Source: Ruegeria sp. R14_0 (GTDB lineage Bacteria > Pseudomonadota > Alphaproteobacteria > Rhodobacterales > Rhodobacteraceae). From it: DNA of 64,000 nt. Under the pieces are notes generated by a model. It did no database searches and had not been told where the DNA came from. It worked only from the letters and a program-made list of their open reading frames with translations. Both the position numbers and the translations under genes were made by a program. Shown here in pieces: positions 35,015-43,302 of the stretch; positions within the stretch are counted from its first letter, which is position 1, and each line of letters opens with the position of its first letter. The stretch lies in the NCBI RefSeq assembly GCF_017743975.1, contig NZ_JAGHRC010000001.1:62001-126000 (forward strand), written 5' to 3'.

Positions 35015-37798
35015 ATGCTTGATGCAAGCCCAACCAAGACCGTCACCTTCAACCTGAACGGCGAAGATGTCACCGTGCCCGAAGGCTGGACCATCTGGGA
35101 AGCCGCCAAGGGCCAGGGGTTCACGATCCCGCACCTGTGCCACAAGCCGCAACCTGGTTACAAACCGGACGGCAACTGCCGCGCCTGTATGGTTGAAGTG
35201 GAAGGCGAGCGCACTCTGGTCGCCTCGTGCATCCGTCCTGCTGCTGAGGGGATGGTCGTGAAGACCGACACCGACCGTGCCGAGAAATCGCGTGCGATGG
35301 TCATGGAACTGCTGGTGGCCGACCAGCCCGAGCAGCCGCATGATGCCTCCAGCCATTTCTGGGACATGGCCAAACTGAACGATGTCAGCGACAGCCGTTT
35401 CCCGGCGAAAGAGGCTGAGAAGATTCCGCTGTTGGATGACAGCCACGTTGCAATGCGGGTTAATCTGGATGCCTGCATCAACTGCAACCTTTGCGTTCGC
35501 GCGTGCCGTGACGTGCAGGTGAATGACGTGATCGGCATGGCTGGTCGTGGCCACACCGCGCAGGTGGTATTCGACCAGAACGACCCGATGGGTGATTCAA
35601 CCTGTGTGGCCTGTGGCGAATGCGTTCAGGCCTGCCCGACCGGCGCCCTGATGCCCGCCACCGTGCTGGATGATCAGCAAAAGGGCGATAGCAAGGACTA
35701 TGATTCTGAGACCGAAAGCGTCTGCCCGTTCTGCGGTGTGGGATGCAAAGTCTCGCTGAAGGTCAAGGACGGCAAGGTCAAGTATGTTGAGGGGATCAAC
35801 GGCCCCGCTAACGAAGGCCGTCTGTGTGTCAAAGGTCGCTTTGGCTTTGACTATATCCACCATCCGCATCGCCTGACCAAGCCGCTGATCCGGCGCGAGG
35901 ATGCGCCTGCCAAAGGCCTGAACGTTGATCCCGCGGACCTGTCGACCCATTTCCGTGAAGCGACATGGGAAGAGGCGATGGATCTGGCCGCAACCAAGCT
36001 GAAAGCCCTGCGCGAAGAAGACCCGCGCAGCGTTGCAGGCTTTGGCTCGGCCAAATGCACCAACGAAGAAGCCTATCTGTTCCAGAAGTTCATCCGTCAG
36101 GGCTTCAAGCACAACAATGTCGACCACTGCACCCGTCTGTGTCACGCGTCGTCGGTGGCGGCTCTGATCGAGAACGTGGGTTCGGGCGCTGTAACGGCGA
36201 CCTTCAACGAGATCGAAAACGCCGATGTGGCGATCATCATCGGGGCCAACCCGATTGAAAACCATCCCGTCGCAGCGACCTATTTCAAGCAGTTCACAAA
36301 GCGCGGCGGCAAGCTGATCGTGATGGACCCGCGCGGCGTCGGTATGCGCAAGTTCGCCGATGAGATGCTGCAGTTCCGTCCGGGGGCTGATGTCTCGATG
36401 CTCAACGCGATCATGAACGTGATCGTGGAAGAGGAGCTCTATGACAGCCAGTACATCCACCGGTGGACCGAGAACTGGGAAGCCGAGAAAGAGCATCTGC
36501 GCCAGTTCACGCCCGAGGCGATGGCCCCGATCTGTGGCATCGAACCAGATCAGCTGCGCCGTGTGGCCCGCACCTTTGCGCAGGCCAAGGCCGGTCTGAT
36601 CTTCTGGGGTATGGGTGTCAGCCAGCATATCCACGGCACCGACAACTCGCGCTGCCTGATCAGCCTGGCACTGATGACGGGCAACGTTGGAAAGCCCGGC
36701 GCGGGTCTGCACCCGCTGCGTGGTCAGAACAACGTGCAGGGTGCCTCGGATGCGGGTCTGATCCCGATGTTCCTGCCGGATTACAAGACGGTCACGGATG
36801 ACAACATCCGCGCTCAGTTCACGGATGTCTGGGGTTCGGACGATTTCTCGAACGAGAAGGGCCTGACCGTTACCGAGATCATCGATCAGATCTATGCGCG
36901 CAACATCAAAGGTATGTACATTCTGGGCGAAAACCCGGCTATGTCGGACCCGGATGTGAATCACGCGCGCGAAGCCTTGGCCAAGCTGGATCTGATGATC
37001 GTACAGGACATTTTCCTGACCGAAACGGCGAACTATGCGGATATCATCCTGCCTGCCTCGGCGCTCTACGAAAAGAACGGCACGGTGTCGAACACCAACC
37101 GTCAGGTTCAGCGGGTTCGTCCGGCGGTGGCACCTCCGGGTGAGGCGCGCGAGGATTGGGCGATCACGGTCGAATTGGCGCAGCGTATCGGTCTGAACTG
37201 GGATTACACCGATGTTTCGCAAGTCTTTGCCGAGATGAAGCTGACCATGGAATCGCTGAATAACATCACCTGGGAACGGCTTGAGACCGAGTCGATCACC
37301 TATCCGTCGCTCAGCGAAACCGATCCCGGCCAGTCCATCGTGTTCGGCGATGGCTTCCCGCGCACGGATGGCAAGGCCCGGTTCACCCCGGCCAGCATCA
37401 TCCCGCCGGACGAAGCACCGGATGAAGAATACCCGATGATCGCAACCACGGGTCGTCAGCTGGAACACTGGCACACCGGGTCGATGACCCGTCGTGCCAA
37501 GGTGCTGGATGCGGTTGAGCCTGAGGCGAACTGTTCGATGAACCCGCGCAAGCTTAAGCTGATGGGTATCGAGCCGGGTGAGATGATCCGTCTGACCACC
37601 CGTCGTGGTTCGATCGAGATCATGGTTCGCGCGGACCGGGCCATTGCCGAAGACATGGTGTTCATCCCCTTCGCTTATGTCGAGGCGGCGGCGAACATCC
37701 TGACCAATTCGGCCATCGATCCCTACGGTAAAATCCCCGAGTTCAAATTCTCGGCGATCCGGGTGGAAAAGATCGAAGACGCCATCGTGGCAGAATAA
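35015..37798 (+). CDS. fdh1A: NAD-dependent formate dehydrogenase alpha subunit (molybdopterin, FDH1 type)
   Basis: 927 residues. The N-terminus is NuoG-like: a plant-type [2Fe-2S] domain (HLCHKPQPGYKPDGNCRACM plus Cys), then two ferredoxin-type [4Fe-4S] motifs (CINCNLCVRAC and CVACGECVQAC). The catalytic part begins with CPFCGVGCKVSLKV plus GRLCVKGRFG, a further [4Fe-4S] site, and carries the Mo/W ligand Cys376 in DHCTRLCHASSVAAL; it is Cys, not selenocysteine. The stretch after the first cluster (SSHFW...SRFPA) has no Cys, so the His-ligated cluster of other FdsA proteins seems absent, as I recall for Methylorubrum FDH1. Oxidises formate to CO2. No fdsC, fdsD or fdhD is adjacent. A terminator follows. 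Confidence 0.93.
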   Translation: MLDASPTKTVTFNLNGEDVTVPEGWTIWEAAKGQGFTIPHLCHKPQPGYKPDGNCRACMVEVEGERTLVASCIRPAAEGMVVKTDTDRAEKSRAMVMELLVADQPEQPHDASSHFWDMAKLNDVSDSRFPAKEAEKIPLLDDSHVAMRVNLDACINCNLCVRACRDVQVNDVIGMAGRGHTAQVVFDQNDPMGDSTCVACGECVQACPTGALMPATVLDDQQKGDSKDYDSETESVCPFCGVGCKVSLKVKDGKVKYVEGINGPANEGRLCVKGRFGFDYIHHPHRLTKPLIRREDAPAKGLNVDPADLSTHFREATWEEAMDLAATKLKALREEDPRSVAGFGSAKCTNEEAYLFQKFIRQGFKHNNVDHCTRLCHASSVAALIENVGSGAVTATFNEIENADVAIIIGANPIENHPVAATYFKQFTKRGGKLIVMDPRGVGMRKFADEMLQFRPGADVSMLNAIMNVIVEEELYDSQYIHRWTENWEAEKEHLRQFTPEAMAPICGIEPDQLRRVARTFAQAKAGLIFWGMGVSQHIHGTDNSRCLISLALMTGNVGKPGAGLHPLRGQNNVQGASDAGLIPMFLPDYKTVTDDNIRAQFTDVWGSDDFSNEKGLTVTEIIDQIYARNIKGMYILGENPAMSDPDVNHAREALAKLDLMIVQDIFLTETANYADIILPASALYEKNGTVSNTNRQVQRVRPAVAPPGEAREDWAITVELAQRIGLNWDYTDVSQVFAEMKLTMESLNNITWERLETESITYPSLSETDPGQSIVFGDGFPRTDGKARFTPASIIPPDEAPDEEYPMIATTGRQLEHWHTGSMTRRAKVLDAVEPEANCSMNPRKLKLMGIEPGEMIRLTTRRGSIEIMVRADRAIAEDMVFIPFAYVEAAANILTNSAIDPYGKIPEFKFSAIRVEKIEDAIVAE

Positions 37799-37818
37799 AT
37801 ATACTGACGATATGCAAG

Positions 37819-37846
37819 AAAGGCGGCCTCTGTGGCCGCCTTTTTC
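37819..37846 (+). terminator. Intrinsic terminator of the formate dehydrogenase operon
   Basis: AAAGGCGGCC (37819-37828) pairs perfectly with GGCCGCCTTT (37834-37843) over a 5-nt loop and runs into TTTTTC. Confidence 0.93.
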
Positions 37847-37905
37847 TTTGCTTGACAGACGCTTACCTGCGGCCAACCCTGTCACGGGTCCTGAAGGAGG
37901 TGCAC

Positions 37906-38712
37906 ATGGCTCGCCGTTTTGTCGATTTGTCCGTTCCGCTGGAAACCGGGATTGTGTCCGATCCGCCGATCATGCTGCCCGAAATCGAATACCTGACCCA
38001 TGACCAGACGGCCGAGCAGGTCATGTCCTTCTTTCCGGGCCTCAAGAAAGACGATTTGCCGGGCGGCGAGGGCTGGGCGATCGAGCGTCTGCAAATCGCC
38101 ACCCACAACGGCACGCATCTGGACGCCCCCTACCACCACCATTCGACGATGAACAACGGTGAGCGGGCGATTACTATCGACGAGGTGCCGCTGGAATGGT
38201 GCATGAACCCCGGCGTGAAACTGGATTTTCGCCACTTCGACGATGGCTATGTCGCGACCGCCGCAGATGTTGAGGCAGAGTTGAAACGAATTGGGCACGA
38301 GCTGCGCCCGTTGGATATTGTGGTGGTGAATACCTCGGCCGGAACGCAATACGGGCAGCCTGACTACCTGATGAAAGGGTGCGGCATGGGGCGCGAGGCG
38401 ACCTTATATCTGACCGAACGCGGCGTGCGCGTGACCGGAACCGATGCCTGGAGTTGGGACGCACCGTTTCCCTTGACCGCGCAGGAATATGCTGAAACGC
38501 AGGACGCATCGATAATCTGGGAAGGGCATCGGGCCTCGATGCAGGTCGGGTATTGTCACATGGAAAAGCTCACCAACCTTGAAACCCTTCCTCCGACGGG
38601 ATTCGAGATTTCCTGTTTCCCGTTCAAGATCAAAGGGGCCTCAGCCGGGTTTGTCCGCGCCGTCGCGATCTTTGAAAGTCAACAAGGAGACCCCGATGGA
38701 AATGACGCCTGA
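37906..38712 (+). CDS. Cyclase-family metal-dependent hydrolase
   Basis: 268 residues from the ATG at 37906, with the strong ribosome site AAGGAGGTGCAC. The family motif HxGTHxDxPxH is clear as THNGTHLDAPYHHH near residue 65, the metal site of PF04199 enzymes (kynurenine formamidase, isatin hydrolase and polyketide-like cyclases). SVPLETGI near residue 8 and GTDAWSWDAPFP near residue 180 complete the pattern. The substrate is unknown; kynurenine formamidase is possible but family length and context do not prove it. Its stop is inside the following thioesterase gene (17-nt overlap), so the two are translationally coupled and probably act in one pathway. Confidence 0.82.
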   Translation: MARRFVDLSVPLETGIVSDPPIMLPEIEYLTHDQTAEQVMSFFPGLKKDDLPGGEGWAIERLQIATHNGTHLDAPYHHHSTMNNGERAITIDEVPLEWCMNPGVKLDFRHFDDGYVATAADVEAELKRIGHELRPLDIVVVNTSAGTQYGQPDYLMKGCGMGREATLYLTERGVRVTGTDAWSWDAPFPLTAQEYAETQDASIIWEGHRASMQVGYCHMEKLTNLETLPPTGFEISCFPFKIKGASAGFVRAVAIFESQQGDPDGNDA

Positions 38713-39217
38713 AACACGCGCTGGCCATGACGGGCCTTATGATGCACCGGTCGAGTTTCGCGGGTTCACGGCCCGGCCCGAATGGATCGACTACAACGGC
38801 CATATGAACGTTGGTTACTACGGCGTGGCTTTTGACAACGCGCTTGAACTTTTGATGGTCGACCACCTTGGCCTGGGTGAGGCGCAGGTCAACGCGATGG
38901 GGCAGGGGCCTTACATCCTGCAATCCCACATGAATTTTCTGCGCGAAGTGTTGGAAGGTGAAGCATTCAGCATCCGGTTTCGCCTATTGGATGCCGATCA
39001 CAAACGCGGTCATTATTTTGCGCAGATGATTTCAGAAAAGGATGGCGTCGTCTGCGCCACCCAAGAAGCGCTTTTCATGAATGTCAGCCACACAACAGGG
39101 CGGTCGGTTCCCTATCCGGACTGGGCGGTCACCCGGCTACAGAAGATGGTTCAGGACCACGCCGCGCTGGAGCCAGCCACGGAAGTTGGACAGCAGATCG
39201 GCATTCGAAAGAAATAG
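38696..39217 (+). CDS. Acyl-CoA thioesterase, hotdog fold
   Basis: 173 residues from the ATG at 38696 (AGGAG upstream), overlapping the cyclase gene by 17 nt. The 4HBT-type core is WIDYNGHMNVGYYGVAFDNA, with the Tyr-Asn-Gly-His-Met-Asn pattern around the active Asp/Asn, followed by FLREVLEGEAFSIRFRLLDAD and FAQMISEKDGVVCATQEALFM. Such proteins cleave short acyl-CoA esters; roseobacters have one in carnitine/betainyl-CoA metabolism, but none of those genes is nearby. The cyclase gene overlapping it implies a common substrate chain. Convergent with tamB. Confidence 0.8.
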   Translation: MEMTPETRAGHDGPYDAPVEFRGFTARPEWIDYNGHMNVGYYGVAFDNALELLMVDHLGLGEAQVNAMGQGPYILQSHMNFLREVLEGEAFSIRFRLLDADHKRGHYFAQMISEKDGVVCATQEALFMNVSHTTGRSVPYPDWAVTRLQKMVQDHAALEPATEVGQQIGIRKK

Positions 39218-39222
39218 CCTGC

Positions 39223-42200
39223 TTAGTAGTCGCGGGAAAAGAATATCCCGACCCCGGTTTCACCCCGACCGTCCACCGTGCCTTTGACGGTGAAATTGTC
39301 GGTCACGTCCAGGTTCAGGTTTACCTCGGTGTCGCCTTCGGTGTTGACGGTAAAGTCGGTGTAGAGGTTGTCGCTAAGGTAGGCCCCGGCCCCGAACCGG
39401 CCCGCGCCGCCTTCGGACACGCCGATATCCACCGTGTCGACCCCTGTTGAGTCGCGCAGGCCTTTTGTGGCGTCGCCGCCTGCACCGCTTAGCTGGGCCA
39501 GTGAGGCCGCCATTTGGGCAATCACAAACGGCGACAATTCCGAGAAGCGGTTGCCGAACAGCAGCATCGCCAGGGCCTCTTCGGCGGGGCGTTCCGGATC
39601 CGAGAATACGTTGACCTCGGGCGCGTCCAATGGTCCTGCGATTTCGATGGTGGCCGACCCGTCGGATGTGCTGGTCGTGGATTCGAACTCGATATACGGG
39701 GTCAGGTCGCCCTGAAGTGTCACCAAACCCTTGGTCAGGGCCAGCCTGCGGCCCAGAATGTCGAAGTTGCCCCGGATCAATTCGATCTGGCCAGACGGGA
39801 TGACCGAGGCCGTGGTGCCGCCGATATTGATACGGCCACCCAGTTCCGCATTCACCCCCCGCCCGCGCACGAACACGGCCTTGGGGGCCAGAAGACTGAT
39901 GTCCAGCGCGATGCGCGAGTTGCTTTTTTGCCCGCCCTCTTTTTCAACGAGGCCCGCGTGTTCACGGGTCAGGAAACCAGCGCTGGTTTCGTTCACGTGC
40001 TGGATCTCGGGGATAGGCGCGGCCCCCAATGCACCGGTTGCGGCTGCAAGGTTGATGTTAGTTTCGTCAAACGTGATCTGACCGGCAATCGAGCTATTCC
40101 CCGCAAGTGCGCCGGTCATTGCAACTTCGCCGTTCAGCGTCGTTTCAAAAAGCAGCTTATCCGTCAGCACCAAACTGTTGAGCGCGGCGACTATGTTCGC
40201 ATTGAATGGCGGCGCAAGGTCAACCGGACCTCTGACCGTAAAGTTGCCGCCGGCACGGGGACCGCCACTGAGCGATATCGTGGCGCGGCTTTGGGCCAGC
40301 TCGACCGAGCCGCTGATGCCCGTAATCGTTTGTCCAACATCCGGCAGGGCCATGGACGTGCCAGAAGTCGTGATCGAGCCTGACAGAGACTCCAGCGCAG
40401 GTTTGCCGGACAGTTTCAGGTCATAGCGGGCAGTGCCATCAATTTTGTTGGGGGTAATGAACAGATTGGCGATACCCAGATTGACGCCACCGGTCGCGGA
40501 CAAGTCCGCTTCGCCGCTGCCTTCATCGAAGGTACCCGTGATGTTGCTGTTGATCTCTGCAGGGCCTTCGGCTTGTGTGTCGATCGTCCAGACACCCTTG
40601 TTGCGCTTGGCCGTGCCCGTAGCGGCGATGGTGCCGGGGAATTCGGGCGCGAACCGTTCGATCCGGTTGAACTTGGCATCAAAGTCCAGATCGGCCGAGC
40701 CATCGCTGTCAACTGTGCCCTCAAGCTTGGCGTAAGAGCTGTCGGGGCCGTTCAGGTTCACAGTGCCCTCCAACCCGGAAGAGGTCGGGGCCACATTACC
40801 GGCTAGTGTCAGCGGGCCAGAGAGGGTGTTCAGAACGCGCGCAACATCATCCAGCCGGACCGAGTAATCCAGCCCGCCCGATTGACGGTCCAGCTTGCCC
40901 GACGCGGTCGCGGTAATGGCTGTTCCGTTCAGGCGGAAGGTGCGAATGTCGATGACCTGCGCCTCGTTTGCGGCATCGACGTCCAGGGTTGTGCGGCCTT
41001 GGATCAGCTTGTCGACAATCTCGATGCCTGTCTGGATGTTGTTGGCATCCAGATCGCCTTGAACGTCGAATTCCCTGCTGGACAGCGTGCCGTTACCCTG
41101 CACGTTGGCCGAGATCGACCCGGCCAGATCACGCCCGGCCAAGCCGGAAAACAGGGACAGGTTCGGCACGTTCAGTTGCGCTTGCCCATCGGCGGACAGG
41201 TCGCCGGTCGGGTCGTCCACCACGGCCTGCACCTGGGCAGTCAGCGCGCGGCCATTGACCGCGGCATTACGAATGTCGATGCGGTCCGCGGTTCTGGCCC
41301 CGTCCCATTCGATCTGGGTGCGCCCCGTCAAAAGGGGGTCGATATCGGCCAGTCCGGTCTTGATGTTCTGGCCAATCACACTGGCCGTGCCGTCAAACTC
41401 CAGCGTTTGTACCCTGCCTTTGCCTTTTGCGGTGGCCTGAACCGATCCGCTCAGCTCGCGTTTCGCCAGGCCCGAAAAGACGGACAAATCCGACGCGCTG
41501 ACCCGAGCTTGGCCGTCGATGGTCAGATTGCCGTCCGGCGTGGTCACGACACCACTGGCGACGGCCTTGGCGGCTTCGCTATCCAGATCAAACTCGCGGA
41601 TGGTGATGCCGTCTGTGCCTCGGCTACCGTCCAGTGTGATCGTGGTCTCTCCGGTGATCACAGGGTCGATATCGTCGCGGCCCGTGGACAGATCGCGACC
41701 TTCTACGATGACTTTACCGTCAAAGCTCTGTTCCAGGGGCGAACCCTTGCCGGTTACACTGGCCGAGACCTGTCCGGTAAGTTCCAGCTTGGCCAGATCC
41801 GAAAAGCGCGACAGATCGGTCGCGTCCAGTTTGGCTGTTCCGTCGACTGTCAGGCCGCTGTTCAATCCGGCGATCAAAGCATCCAATGCCAGTGTGTAAT
41901 CCGAACCCACAAGCTCGAATCCAGACAGGTTAAGCGACTGGTCGCTGCTGTATTCGAACTGGCCGTCCAGGGTGATGCGCTGACCCAACGCGGTCGTCAG
42001 CGCCTGATCCGCCATGTCTATGCCATTGGCTGCAACCTGAACGTCGCCATCAACCGTCAGAACCTCGCCTTGGTCCAATGTGCCCTGCGCGGTGATCCTT
42101 GCGTCGTCCAGATTGGCCTGCGGGGACTGAAAATCATTTGCAGTCAGGCTCAGATCCCAAAGGTTGCCGTTCTGGCGATCGAACAGAGCGGACAGTTGCG

Positions 42201-43302
42201 CCGACTGGATCGAGGTATCTCCGCCCGCGACCGGCAGGACGACTGCCTCGCCATCCGGTGGCGTAATGCGCCCCTGCAGGGCCGCCAGTTGCAGCGTACC
42301 CCCTTCTGCCAGCTGAAGCTCACCCTTCAGGTCCAGTGCTTGTGTCGTCAGCTCGAGGTCCGAGATATCCAGTGCGCCTTCGGGTTTGGTTTGGCCATCG
42401 ACGAAGAGCCGCGATTTGGGGCCAAAGAACGGATCGATCTCAGGGCCCAGAAACGGGGTCAGATCACCGTTCAAATCTGTCGTAAAGGCGATGCCATCCG
42501 CCGCCCCGCCTTCGGCAGCCTGCAGCCGCACCTGACCTGTGACGCGCATCTGGTTGTCGCTGCTGAGCCCGATATCGGCTGTAAAGTCCGTCAATGGCCC
42601 CGCGCCCTGGGCCGTCAGGCCAATTGGGGGACTGTCGGGAATGCTCAGCGCGCTGGAAATCAGCCCGCCCGAAGCCTCGTTGACCTGCAAATCCAGATTG
42701 ATCTCGCGCGAGGTGTTCTGAAACCCGGCGGTCAGCTTGATTTCATCGCCCGCACGATCCAATCGGATGATGTCCAGATTGGTGTCCAACGCACCATCGG
42801 CCAGCGACAGGTTGCCCGTCACGCTGAGGTCGGCGGCGACGCCAATCAACGGCTCGCCCAACGACAGTTCATCCACCCGGATTTCACCGATTTCGATAGA
42901 GACCGGCAGTTCGGGCAACTGAAACGGTTGTGTTTCGACGGATGCAGGCGGCTCTTCCTTGGTGGTTGTGCCCGGGGCGCGGGCGATGTCGATTTCCTGT
43001 GCCGTCAGCGCGTTGACCGAGAACCGACCCCGGATCAATGCCAATCGGTTCCAATCCAGCTCGGCATCCTTGATGGTCAACCATACGCCTTCATCGTCGG
43101 CCACGGTGATCTCGGCGATGGTCGCGCGGGCGCTCAGGGCACCTTGCAGACCGGTCACGGTGACATTCTGGTCATCCCCTGACAGCGTATCCTGCAGAAA
43201 GCGTTCCAGCATGCTGCCGCCCTCTTCCTGCGCAGCAAGCGGCAGGGGGGTCGTCACAACCAGACCCGAAATCAAGAAAGGATATGCGCGACGTCCAATC
43301 AA
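39223..43302 (-). CDS. tamB: Translocation and assembly module subunit TamB
   Basis: 1359 residues. An N-terminal signal/anchor (PFLISGLVVTTPLPLAAQEE) is followed by a long repetitive beta-helical stretch (about residues 60-1000) and the conserved C-terminal TamB/DUF490 domain: SRATISLSGGPRAGGNFTVRG, FVRGRGVNAELGGRINIGG and ERPAEEALAMLLFGNRFSELSP. It spans the periplasm and, with the Omp85-family TamA, helps insert outer-membrane proteins and move phospholipids. It overlaps tamA by 4 nt at its start, so the two are translationally coupled. Confidence 0.95.
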   Translation of the reverse strand: MIGRRAYPFLISGLVVTTPLPLAAQEEGGSMLERFLQDTLSGDDQNVTVTGLQGALSARATIAEITVADDEGVWLTIKDAELDWNRLALIRGRFSVNALTAQEIDIARAPGTTTKEEPPASVETQPFQLPELPVSIEIGEIRVDELSLGEPLIGVAADLSVTGNLSLADGALDTNLDIIRLDRAGDEIKLTAGFQNTSREINLDLQVNEASGGLISSALSIPDSPPIGLTAQGAGPLTDFTADIGLSSDNQMRVTGQVRLQAAEGGAADGIAFTTDLNGDLTPFLGPEIDPFFGPKSRLFVDGQTKPEGALDISDLELTTQALDLKGELQLAEGGTLQLAALQGRITPPDGEAVVLPVAGGDTSIQSAQLSALFDRQNGNLWDLSLTANDFQSPQANLDDARITAQGTLDQGEVLTVDGDVQVAANGIDMADQALTTALGQRITLDGQFEYSSDQSLNLSGFELVGSDYTLALDALIAGLNSGLTVDGTAKLDATDLSRFSDLAKLELTGQVSASVTGKGSPLEQSFDGKVIVEGRDLSTGRDDIDPVITGETTITLDGSRGTDGITIREFDLDSEAAKAVASGVVTTPDGNLTIDGQARVSASDLSVFSGLAKRELSGSVQATAKGKGRVQTLEFDGTASVIGQNIKTGLADIDPLLTGRTQIEWDGARTADRIDIRNAAVNGRALTAQVQAVVDDPTGDLSADGQAQLNVPNLSLFSGLAGRDLAGSISANVQGNGTLSSREFDVQGDLDANNIQTGIEIVDKLIQGRTTLDVDAANEAQVIDIRTFRLNGTAITATASGKLDRQSGGLDYSVRLDDVARVLNTLSGPLTLAGNVAPTSSGLEGTVNLNGPDSSYAKLEGTVDSDGSADLDFDAKFNRIERFAPEFPGTIAATGTAKRNKGVWTIDTQAEGPAEINSNITGTFDEGSGEADLSATGGVNLGIANLFITPNKIDGTARYDLKLSGKPALESLSGSITTSGTSMALPDVGQTITGISGSVELAQSRATISLSGGPRAGGNFTVRGPVDLAPPFNANIVAALNSLVLTDKLLFETTLNGEVAMTGALAGNSSIAGQITFDETNINLAAATGALGAAPIPEIQHVNETSAGFLTREHAGLVEKEGGQKSNSRIALDISLLAPKAVFVRGRGVNAELGGRINIGGTTASVIPSGQIELIRGNFDILGRRLALTKGLVTLQGDLTPYIEFESTTSTSDGSATIEIAGPLDAPEVNVFSDPERPAEEALAMLLFGNRFSELSPFVIAQMAASLAQLSGAGGDATKGLRDSTGVDTVDIGVSEGGAGRFGAGAYLSDNLYTDFTVNTEGDTEVNLNLDVTDNFTVKGTVDGRGETGVGIFFSRDY

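Noticed and set aside
36125-36155. Selenocysteine at the formate dehydrogenase active site
   Set aside because: The ligand codon is TGT (Cys), not TGA.
35597-37885. A 762-codon open frame opposite the formate dehydrogenase alpha gene
   Set aside because: Mirror frame of a highly conserved gene; composition (many His, Arg, Gln) is that of a shadow frame and no ribosome site was seen.
40882-43182. A 766-codon open frame on the plus strand opposite tamB
   Set aside because: It lies wholly inside tamB on the opposite strand and has no recognisable domains. High GC with strong third-position bias commonly opens long antisense frames.
39223-43302. Repeat-rich tamB as a large adhesin or RTX-like protein
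   Set aside because: The C-terminal TamB domain and the coupled tamA gene identify it as the translocation module; the repeats are the usual beta-helix.
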